Part shown: piece after piece, positions 55,405 to 62,864 of the stretch
Layout of the letters: each line of letters starts with the position of its first letter
Numbering within the stretch: position 1 is the first letter of the stretch
From: Nostoc indistinguendum CM1-VF10
GTDB taxonomy: Bacteria > Cyanobacteriota > Cyanobacteriia > Cyanobacteriales > Nostocaceae
Direction: 5' to 3'
Length of the DNA: 64,000 nucleotides
NCBI GenBank assembly: GCA_019359215.1
Contig: JAHHHS010000011.1
Location: 62,001 to 126,000, forward strand
Position numbers and translations under genes: made by a program
Notes under the pieces: model-generated
Seen by the model: the letters and a program-made list of their open reading frames with translations, nothing else
Database searches by the model: none
What the model was told of the DNA's origin: nothing

Positions 55405-55466
55405 AAAAAAACCAGCTTATACCGTTTCAGTTTAAGAACTTACAGTTAAAAAAACATTCCATCTCC

Positions 55467-55488
55467 GGGGCGCAAGGTCTTGCGCCCC
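55467..55488. repeat. Palindromic GGGGCGCAAG repeat
   Basis: ggggcgcaag-gt-cttgcgcccc, a variant of the palindrome family at 52936-52963. Confidence 0.6.
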
Positions 55489-55529
55489 TATAAATCTAGA
55501 AATAATTTTGGATAATTTATTTTTTGCAA

Positions 55530-55637
55530 GTCTTGGTGCTCTATTTTATTTGAATCAGCAGCTAGGCTTGCTACCTCGTAACCTTGGCTGGAATACAACT
55601 GTTGTAGTGGCTTCGATTAATAATATTGATAAATAAA
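55530..55637 (+). pseudogene. Tail fragment of an RTX-type gene
   Basis: ASLGALFYLNQQLGLLPRNL followed by NTTVVVASINNIDK and a stop, in one frame with no start. It is similar to the C-terminus of the protein at 55817-56482 and probably the leftover of a duplicated copy. Confidence 0.5.
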
Positions 55638-55816
55638 AAATCTAGCTCCCCAGCAGAGTTTTCTACTAATGTTGCAGGGAGCCAAACTCCCCTTCTACTG
55701 TGTATAAAACGAGGGATTCGCGCTTTGATTAAGGAATTGATGTTCTAGGTGCGATCGCCTTATTTTGTTTCTTAACCAATCTCATCTGCAATGCTAATTG
55801 CTGGTTAAAATTATCA

Positions 55817-56482
55817 GTGGAAACACTAATTTCTTCGGGAGTAAAGAACGTGGCAATTCAAGGCACCCCTGGAAACGACTATCTAACTGCGATTCAAGCA
55901 AACGAGCAAATAAACGGCGATGAAGGCGATGACACTCTAATAGGTGGGCCGGGTAACGACTACTTAGTGGGAGGAGGTGGTAATGACATTCTCACTGGTG
56001 GTAGTGGTAGAGATACTTTTGTCTTGGATTACTCAGGTGGTGGTATTGATACAATTACAGACTTCTCATTTAATAACGATATTGTTAAAATTACTACCCC
56101 TATTATCCCTTCTACTAATGTTATAAGTAACTCCAGCTCTAAAGGTTATGAAGGCAATGACATTTTAATAGATAGATCAGGTAAAGACTACTTAATGAAA
56201 GGAGGTGGTGATGACATTCTCACTGGTGGCAAGGATAGTAACACCTTTCCTTCTATTAAATCTTCTGAGAATGATATTAAAGTTACTAAGTCTAAAACTA
56301 ATGCTTTGCCATCAAAAATAGTTCTGGGTGAAACTGGACTATCAATATTTGGTAGTGGTATCAAACTTCCTAATTATTTAAGCTATGACGGAAACACTGG
56401 TGCTCTATTTTATGAGGATCGGCAATTAGCTTGGCTACCTCCTAACCTTTACTTTCCTAACGATTTAGCATTTACGCAGTGA
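55817..56482 (+). CDS. RTX-repeat (haemolysin-type calcium-binding) protein
   Basis: A 221-residue protein from GTG 55817. Residues ~17-75 contain nonapeptide calcium-binding repeats ([41 protein letters not shown]), with a degenerate second set at ~110-135 ([16 protein letters not shown]). Such repeats fold into a beta-roll when they bind calcium outside the cell, usually after type I secretion. There is no effector domain; the tail [15 protein letters not shown] is shared with the fragment at 55530. The protein is short for the family and may be a truncated survivor. Confidence 0.65.
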   Translation: METLISSGVKNVAIQGTPGNDYLTAIQANEQINGDEGDDTLIGGPGNDYLVGGGGNDILTGGSGRDTFVLDYSGGGIDTITDFSFNNDIVKITTPIIPSTNVISNSSSKGYEGNDILIDRSGKDYLMKGGGDDILTGGKDSNTFPSIKSSENDIKVTKSKTNALPSKIVLGETGLSIFGSGIKLPNYLSYDGNTGALFYEDRQLAWLPPNLYFPNDLAFTQ

Positions 56483-56748
56483 CAGAAAAGCCAAAATAGC
56501 AGGTATGGTTTTCAAGGCTTCTAATTAGATTTTTCAATTACCTTTTTGCAATGTCTGTCTTTAACAGTGACGCTCCTGCGGATGCTCGTTCCTCTCTACA
56601 AGACTTTTGCGTAGCTTGCTTCTCTGTAAGTAGATGTACGCTACCGTTACTACCAGAGCGACAGAAACCGCCACTTCGAGTTTTTGCTGTGATTTTTGCT
56701 AGTTTACGCTGCAATAAAATAACTTTCAAGGGTTAGGAGACAAGTTTT

Positions 56749-59097
56749 GTGAGTTTAAGAAGCTGGTTTGGTAACGGTTGTCACTTAAGGTTGTTGGGCT
56801 TAGTGATTCTAGTGGGTGTGATTGGAATAGAAGGAGGCGATCGCACATTTGCTCAAGTGACTCCTGATCCCTCTGTGGGAACTCAAGTGGAGCGAATCGA
56901 CGACACTACCTTGAATATTACAGGGGGTACAACCGTTGGTAATACAAATTTATTCCATAGTTTCAGCAACTTTAGTGTTTCAAGTGAGGAGACAGTCAAT
57001 TTCCGTAACGCCCCTAACATCAACAATATTTTGGTGCGAGTTACAGGGGGAAATCCCTCTGACATCCAGGGAACACTTCAGGCTCAAGCTAATCTCTTTT
57101 TAATAAATCCCAACGGCATCATCTTTGGAGAAAATGCCCTATTAAATATTAACGGTTCATTTATCGGAACAACAGCTAGTGCGATCCAGTTTCCGGGTGG
57201 TGGAGAATTTTCCATGACTTCACCCGTCAATCCGCTTAACCCCTTGCTGAGAGTTAATCCTTCTGCATTTCTATTCAATCAAATTGGCTTTCAGCCTATT
57301 AAGCCGATTCAAGTTAATGAAGCAATTCTATTCGTTCCTGAAAGTCAGAGTTTAGTGCTATTGGGAGGCGATGTAAATTTAGAAGGAGCGATACTGAACG
57401 CTCCAGATGGTCGAGTCGAATTAGGAGGATTGGCAGGAGTAGGAACGGTAAGGTTGAATATTGATAACAACAATTTCCGTTTAAGTTTTCCTGATAGTGT
57501 AGCGCGAGCAGATGTATCTATTACCAATCTAAGTACAGTAAATGCTAGTGGTGAAGGCGGTGGTGGTATCCAGGTACAAGGCAGGCGTATTACATTCGAG
57601 GGTTCAGAGATTGCGGTTAATACCGTAGTCTCAAAATCAGGAGGAACATTAGTGGTAAACGGATCGGAGTCAGTAGAACTCTTGGGAGGAAACCGTCTGT
57701 TGACTGAGACAACAAGCTCTGGAACCGCCGGAGAATTAAGGATTGAAACTGGGCGGTTGATTGTTCAAGATGGTTCGCAGGTTTCAGCTTCCACTTCTTT
57801 ACAATCTACAGGAGGGGGAGGAACTTTATCTGTCAAGGCAAGGGACTCTATCCAACTAATTGGAACCTCGCGAATTGGAGCTAGTGGCTTGTTTACTGTA
57901 ACACAAGGCACTGGAAAAGCCGGAGAATTGAAGATTGAAACTGGGCAGTTGATTGTTCAAGATGGAGCGCAGATTTCAGCTGATACTCGTAATCAGGGAG
58001 GGGGAGGAACATTGTCTGTTACCGCAGACTTTATCCAACTCATTGGAACAAAAGATGCGAGTAGAAGCGGCTTATTTGTTGGGACTACAGCTACTGGAGA
58101 TGCCGGAAACTTAGAGATAGAAACTGGGCAATTGATTGTTCAAAATGGAGCAAGAATTTCAGCTTCCACTTCTGCTGAGTCTACTGGACAGGGGGGAAGC
58201 ATCATAGTTAAGGCTGGAGAATTAAATGTTTTAAATAACGCTGACATAACTGTGAGCAGTCAAGGCACAAAAAGGGCAGGTGATTTGGAAATCACCGCTC
58301 GTTCTATCAAATTGGATGAGAAAGGTAAGCTCATTGGGCAAGCTAACTCTGGTGATGGTGGCAATATTACGCTGAACTTGCAAGACTTATTGTTACTGGG
58401 CCAAAACAGTGAAGTTTCTACCTCAGCAGGCACTCAAGGGGCTGGTGGAAATGGCGGTAATATTACTATCAATGCCCCTGACGGCTTCATCGTCGCCAAA
58501 CCAAATGAAAACAGTGACATCACCGCCAATGCCTACAATGGCAATGGGGGAATAGTTAAAATCGACGCTACTAAGATTTTCGGTATTGCACCACTGACTA
58601 GCGAAGACCTTAAAAGATTGCGCCCTAATGATCCAGACCCGCGTCAACTTCCGACAAATGATATTACGGCAATTTCCCAAACAAGACCTGATTTAAGCGG
58701 CATTGTAGATATCAATACCCTCAATGTTGACCCCTATCGAGGATTAATCAACTTACCAGTCGTACTAGTCGATACTCAAGTCTCACAAGTCTGTCAAGCA
58801 CGTACAGCACAAAATCAAAGCAGTTTTACCATCGCCGGACGCGGTGGCTTACCACCCAACCCTAGAACCGAACCCTTGACTCCTGATGCTGTTCAACTAG
58901 ATTGGGTAACTCTCAACCCAAAGGCTGAAAACTACTCTAGTACAACTGTTTCAAATCAGGCAAATAGCTCTAGTCCAGCAACGATTGTAGAAGCACAAGG
59001 GTGGGTGAGAAATGCTAAAGGTGAAGTTGTACTCACGACTGATGTGCCTACGGCTTTGCCTCATAGTTCCTGGCTTACTCCTGCTTCTTGTTTCTAA
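56749..59097 (+). CDS. Filamentous haemagglutinin N-terminal (TPS) domain protein
   Basis: A 782-residue exported protein from GTG 56749. It has a signal peptide (RLLGLVILVGVIGIEGG, cleavage near TFAQ), then the TPS/FHA-N secretion domain with LINPNGIIFGENALLNI and the N-P-x-G-I motif. A long beta-helix of repeats follows (ETGQLIVQDGAQIS, GSIIVKAGELNVL), and the tail SSWLTPASCF. Such proteins leave the cell through a TpsB/ShlB outer-membrane partner, not present here, and act as adhesins. The 266 bases upstream consist largely of dispersed repeats. The last ~670 bases match the broken copy at 53752. Confidence 0.9.
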   Translation: MSLRSWFGNGCHLRLLGLVILVGVIGIEGGDRTFAQVTPDPSVGTQVERIDDTTLNITGGTTVGNTNLFHSFSNFSVSSEETVNFRNAPNINNILVRVTGGNPSDIQGTLQAQANLFLINPNGIIFGENALLNINGSFIGTTASAIQFPGGGEFSMTSPVNPLNPLLRVNPSAFLFNQIGFQPIKPIQVNEAILFVPESQSLVLLGGDVNLEGAILNAPDGRVELGGLAGVGTVRLNIDNNNFRLSFPDSVARADVSITNLSTVNASGEGGGGIQVQGRRITFEGSEIAVNTVVSKSGGTLVVNGSESVELLGGNRLLTETTSSGTAGELRIETGRLIVQDGSQVSASTSLQSTGGGGTLSVKARDSIQLIGTSRIGASGLFTVTQGTGKAGELKIETGQLIVQDGAQISADTRNQGGGGTLSVTADFIQLIGTKDASRSGLFVGTTATGDAGNLEIETGQLIVQNGARISASTSAESTGQGGSIIVKAGELNVLNNADITVSSQGTKRAGDLEITARSIKLDEKGKLIGQANSGDGGNITLNLQDLLLLGQNSEVSTSAGTQGAGGNGGNITINAPDGFIVAKPNENSDITANAYNGNGGIVKIDATKIFGIAPLTSEDLKRLRPNDPDPRQLPTNDITAISQTRPDLSGIVDINTLNVDPYRGLINLPVVLVDTQVSQVCQARTAQNQSSFTIAGRGGLPPNPRTEPLTPDAVQLDWVTLNPKAENYSSTTVSNQANSSSPATIVEAQGWVRNAKGEVVLTTDVPTALPHSSWLTPASCF

Positions 59098-59108
59098 AAA
59101 ACCAGGTT

Positions 59109-59199
59109 ATACCAATTCAAAATTTAAAAATAAGAAAGCCAGATTTCATGTGGGTTTCCAGATTTAAATCTGTCACACTCTTTTTTAAAATTGGTATTA
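59109..59199. repeat. Inverted repeat between convergent genes
   Basis: taccaatt near 59109 and aattggta near 59199 are inverted, enclosing ~75 bases between the convergent FHA-like and CHAT genes. It may be a bidirectional terminator or a degenerate element. Confidence 0.35.
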
Positions 59200-59228
59200 G
59201 TTTAGAGAAACCGGATTTTTGGAGCACA

Positions 59229-62090
59229 TTAGAGCCAATTGCCTACTAAAACATAAGGTGCCCAGAAATATGGAGCTTTTTCGTGAGCAAAAACTGCTAA
59301 TTGGGCACGCTGGAGTGCCTCGGCTTTATTCACCCCAGCTTTTAACTGTCGATAGAACTCACTCATCACATCGGTGGTAGAACGATCATCTATTGACCAC
59401 AATGTTGCTAGTGTACTGCGTACCCCCGCCCGCATAGCTATCCCAGCTAATCCTAAAGCTGCTCGTTTATCTCCCTCAGCAGTTTGGCAAGCACTGAGGA
59501 CAAGTAATTGAATGTCGTTATACCTGTTTTTGTCGCTAACTCGCAGTAGATTATCAAATTCTTTAACCTTAATCAGTTTATCCCAGGTGAGAATAAAGGT
59601 GTTTTCAGCATTAGAACTAAATTCACCGTGAGTTGCTAGGTGAACCACAGAGAAGGGAACTGTTTGCAACTTGTTTTGCAGGTTTGTTTGGGTAAACTGT
59701 TGATTTAACAGTTCCTCGCTCTTGGATACCTCAGATTTGATTTCTTTTAATTCTCGTGGGACATTTTGCAATTCGGGAAATTCTCTGCCTTCGACTGGGC
59801 GTTTTTCACTGACTCCAGCAGTTAAAGCATTTAGCTGTACCTGTCGCAAAGGTTTGGGATCAAGGAGTTGTAAACCCGGCGTCAAGGCGATCGCATATTT
59901 CTCTACCAGATATTTCTCCTGCTGTTTGTCGTATAAAACCGCCATCGGAATATTCCGCAACTCACCATCTAGTACAAACACTAAGGTTTTTATCCCATTT
60001 TTGGTTAACTCTGCTTGTGCAGGGCGAATTAACCAGTCATATATTTGTTGGGACTGCTGCTTAACTCGAACAGTCGCGGTGACATTTAGTAAGTTTTTCC
60101 TTAGTTCTGCTATTGTGTTTTCTATATCAGCTTGAGCTATTACAGTCTTGTAATGGTGCAAGTTTTGATTAGGCAACTTGAGGATAATATCTAAGCGGTC
60201 TGGCAAAATAATTGGATAGATCACTGCTGCTTGTTGGTCTTGTTTGTCAACTACTGGATCAAGTTCCTGCCTAGGATTTAAACAAGCTGACCGAAAGAAG
60301 TTATCCAGTTCTGCCAATTGCAGAGATTCAATTACATCACGAGCAAGCTTTAGATTGTTTTGATTGATACTCTCTTGGGGCGATCGCGATCGCGGAGTGT
60401 TAGCGAGTCCTTTTTCAAGGGGGGATGCCAAGGGCGAAGGAGCGTCAACATTAGCGGTAGCGACGTTAGAAGCGTCTCCAAAAGAAGCGATACTCCCTGA
60501 ACTTCGTTCCGCTTCTGTACCAGAGGCTGCGCCAACACGAACGTCAGAACGCAACAGCAATTCAACTAACTCTCGATACACCGGCTCAACATTTTCCCGG
60601 AAGGAAAATTGAACATCTGGATTAATGGCTACTAAATCACCACGCAGAGATTGAAGGGTCTTGTAGGCTACATTATAGGATGCGATCGCGCCTTTAATAT
60701 CTCCCTTTTTTTTCAGTATGCGTCCCAGTTGCCATTCCCATTGATAAGCAATATCCGATGCATTAATACTTTGCGCTATGAATAAAGCTTTCTCGGTAAG
60801 CTCTTGAGCATCAGAAAACTGGCTGGTTTTTTCATACAACTCACCAAGGCTGCCCATAGCATAAGATTCTGCTCGCCGATCTTGTAAGCTTTGCGCCTCC
60901 TTGATCGCGGTGGACAATTGCTGGGCAATGTTCAGCCATGAGGGGGTATCTATGCTAGTTTTTTCTTTTAATTGGGTGAGATTTTGGGAAAATTTAATCC
61001 GAGTATATACTGAGGTTCGGCTGGGCGGTAAGTTGCTAATTTCCGACTGGATTTGAGACGACAATGCCAATGCATCTTGATCTTGCTTTTTCTCTAAAAG
61101 TAGACTAAGTAAATTGAGGTGAGCCTGGATGCGGGTGATGGAGGAAACAGATACAGCAGCAGCCTCCTGGTAGTATTGCGAAGCCGCTTCAGTGTCTTGT
61201 TGGGCACGGGCTGTGTTGCCTAAACTGAGTTGAGCCTCAGCGATCGCTTTTGGAGATTGCACTCGCTTTGCCACTTCTAAACTTTTCCCCAATACCAAGC
61301 GTGATACGTTTAAATCTCCGACAACTCGGCGAATGTTGCCAAGACTACGCAATCCTGTAGCTACCAGAAGTGAGTCTGGAAGGCTTGTAAGGGTTTGCTG
61401 TACTTCGTTTAAAACTTTGTTAGCTTGAAGATAAAGCCCTAAAGCTTGCAAAGCTTGTGCAGAGTTAATGCGGTTACGAGTTAATTTAGACCTGTCCCCT
61501 ATTTTCTCATAAATATCAGCCGCTTTTTGCCAAGTAGTTAAGGCCGCTTCTGCTTGTCCTTGTGCCAGTTGTAACTGCCCTTGCATATCTAAGGCTTGTG
61601 CGAGAATTTGCGATTGGTCACCAGAAGTGTCCGTATTTTCCCTTGGGTGTAATAATTTTAAACTTTGGGCGATCGCTTTCTCAGCTTCAGCCCACAAGCC
61701 AAGTTGCTGATAAGCTAAACAGAGATTACTCAGTGTCATCGCTTCCTTTAATTCATCCCTGGAGGCTGTAAACGCAGCAGCAGCCTGTTGCAAAACTTTG
61801 ATCGCTTCAGTAAATTGTCCCGTTTCATATAATGTTTTTCCCTGCTCCACTAAACTTTCCGCTTGGGATGCTTGGCTTTTAACGGTGAGTAGGGAGTAGG
61901 GACTAGGGGATTGAGCATTCACCAATTCCCTGTTTTCTGCATTTCCTTGTTTTCCCCATTTCTCTTGCTCAAGCAAATTTTGCATGGCAGAGTAGACAAC
62001 AGGAGGTTTTGCCAAAACAGGGGATAAAGCTATGCATAGAAACGCAGTCAACAGCGCTAGTAGAAAATGATTTAGCCGTTTCATACGCAA
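59229..62090 (-). CDS. Secreted TPR-CHAT protein
   Basis: A 953-residue protein with signal peptide (HFLLALLTAFLCIALSPVLA-K). TPR units run from ~75 to ~480 (EQGKTLYETGQFTEAIKVLQ, SLGNTARAQQDTEAASQYY). A CHAT (caspase-like) protease domain occupies the last ~330 residues, with catalytic His821 in VVHLATHGEFS and Cys868 in LLVLSACQTAEGDKRAALGLAG. Residues ~515-573 (DVRVGAASGTEAERSS and a Ser/Pro/Ala-rich stretch) are encoded by dispersed repeat DNA. Cyanobacteria often carry such proteins near TPS haemagglutinins, as here. It is convergent with the FHA-like gene. Substrate unknown. Confidence 0.88.
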   Translation of the reverse strand: MRMKRLNHFLLALLTAFLCIALSPVLAKPPVVYSAMQNLLEQEKWGKQGNAENRELVNAQSPSPYSLLTVKSQASQAESLVEQGKTLYETGQFTEAIKVLQQAAAAFTASRDELKEAMTLSNLCLAYQQLGLWAEAEKAIAQSLKLLHPRENTDTSGDQSQILAQALDMQGQLQLAQGQAEAALTTWQKAADIYEKIGDRSKLTRNRINSAQALQALGLYLQANKVLNEVQQTLTSLPDSLLVATGLRSLGNIRRVVGDLNVSRLVLGKSLEVAKRVQSPKAIAEAQLSLGNTARAQQDTEAASQYYQEAAAVSVSSITRIQAHLNLLSLLLEKKQDQDALALSSQIQSEISNLPPSRTSVYTRIKFSQNLTQLKEKTSIDTPSWLNIAQQLSTAIKEAQSLQDRRAESYAMGSLGELYEKTSQFSDAQELTEKALFIAQSINASDIAYQWEWQLGRILKKKGDIKGAIASYNVAYKTLQSLRGDLVAINPDVQFSFRENVEPVYRELVELLLRSDVRVGAASGTEAERSSGSIASFGDASNVATANVDAPSPLASPLEKGLANTPRSRSPQESINQNNLKLARDVIESLQLAELDNFFRSACLNPRQELDPVVDKQDQQAAVIYPIILPDRLDIILKLPNQNLHHYKTVIAQADIENTIAELRKNLLNVTATVRVKQQSQQIYDWLIRPAQAELTKNGIKTLVFVLDGELRNIPMAVLYDKQQEKYLVEKYAIALTPGLQLLDPKPLRQVQLNALTAGVSEKRPVEGREFPELQNVPRELKEIKSEVSKSEELLNQQFTQTNLQNKLQTVPFSVVHLATHGEFSSNAENTFILTWDKLIKVKEFDNLLRVSDKNRYNDIQLLVLSACQTAEGDKRAALGLAGIAMRAGVRSTLATLWSIDDRSTTDVMSEFYRQLKAGVNKAEALQRAQLAVFAHEKAPYFWAPYVLVGNWL
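60370..60545 (-). repeat. Repeat DNA inserted in the CHAT gene
   Basis: Includes cgatcgcgatcgcggagtgt, a tcaaggggggatgccaaggg segment and gaagcgtctccaaaagaagc, all of the type found between genes elsewhere. The frame is preserved across it. Confidence 0.6.
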
Positions 62091-62393
62091 TTATTAACTT
62101 ATTCATTTTGGTGTTTTTCGCAAGTAAAATGACCTTTGGCTTACTCAAACCCCAGTTTGCTTTCTCATTTTGGTGTTTTCCGCAAGTGTAAAGGCAGTTT
62201 CACTTCGTACTCTGCGGTATCTTGCTACAATCCAAGCGTATTGACTTATATACAGCAAGGCTTTTAGCAAATTAACCCTCTCCCTATTCTCTCCTTTTAG
62301 GCTACGTTGTATACACAAGTCGGAAAAACTTCATCTACCAAAGAATTGCTGTGCGTTACGCTGGCGTGACAAAGCTAAATTGTTGCAATCATG

Positions 62394-62418
62394 GCGATGC
62401 CTACGGCGGTCTACGCCA
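62394..62418 (+). repeat. Dispersed GCGATG-type repeat, copy 4
   Basis: gcgatgcctacggcgg followed by tctacgcca, related to copies at 3281, 34091 and 36607. Confidence 0.6.
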
Positions 62419-62509
62419 ACCCATTTGTTATTTCGGCGAACCCATTTGCTATTTCGGCGTGTCTATTGCGGTTCCCATTCAGATGCGGTACAAGATTATA
62501 TTGCAAGAT

Positions 62510-62538
62510 GTAGGGGCACGGCACTGCCGTGCCCTTAC
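62510..62538. repeat. Palindromic GGGGCACGGCA repeat
   Basis: gtaggggcacggca and tgccgtgcccttac around one base. It belongs to the palindrome family with the perfect member at 52936-52963. Confidence 0.65.
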
Positions 62539-62665
62539 GGGTGTACCTCACGTAAACGAGAACCGCTACATAACGCAATACGGTTCAGTTAGTGCCAAAA
62601 ATCTTTCAGGACTTACTAAAATAATGCATTACAAATCTTGGAAATATTGAGATTTTAGAAACTTC

Positions 62666-62757
62666 AGGACTTACGCAAGATGTAGCCGAAAACCTTATTC
62701 TTGCGTAGCGGTAATTCATGAATTACCGCTACTTTCATTAGCTTTTGCGTAAGTCCT
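62666..62757. mobile_element. 92-base inverted-repeat element (MITE-like)
   Basis: AGGACTTACGCAA (62666) and TTGCGTAAGTCCT (62745-62757) are perfect 13-base inverted ends. Inside, agcggtaattca and its reverse complement (62707-62730) form a perfect 24-base palindrome. A single gcgtaagtcct end also occurs at 34431. This fits a non-autonomous element mobilised by an absent transposase, though a folded RNA is possible. Confidence 0.55.
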
Positions 62758-62832
62758 AAACGTAAGTACTAGTACAACCGACGGAAATAAACAACCCATT
62801 TCAAATCAACGAAATGTTTAAGGTGTAATCAT

Positions 62833-62864
62833 TTTGACTTTTGACTTCCGCCTTGCGGTACTAG
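62833..62864 (-). repeat. Heptamer block shared with 11211-11251
   Basis: ttttgacttttgacttccgc followed by cttgcggtacta, the inverted copy of the block downstream of the TPR gene. Its end overlaps the last codons of the DUF4912 gene. Confidence 0.6.

Larger units (their letters stand above)
55405..55816. other. Gap with a palindrome and an RTX-gene tail remnant
   Basis: Holds a palindromic repeat at 55467-55488 and, at 55530-55637, a plus-strand stretch reading ASLGALFYLNQQLGLLPRNL to a stop. This resembles the C-terminus ([19 protein letters not shown]) of the RTX-type gene just downstream. Confidence 0.55.
62091..62860. other. Repeat-filled gap between CHAT and DUF4912 genes
   Basis: Contains two copies of a direct repeat (cattttggtgtttt(t/c)cgcaagt, ~62104 and ~62167), a pair of acccatttg(t/c)tatttcggcg copies (62420-62458), a GCGATG-type repeat at 62394, a palindrome at 62510, a MITE-like element at 62666 and the heptamer block at 62833. 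No gene is supported. Confidence 0.6.
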
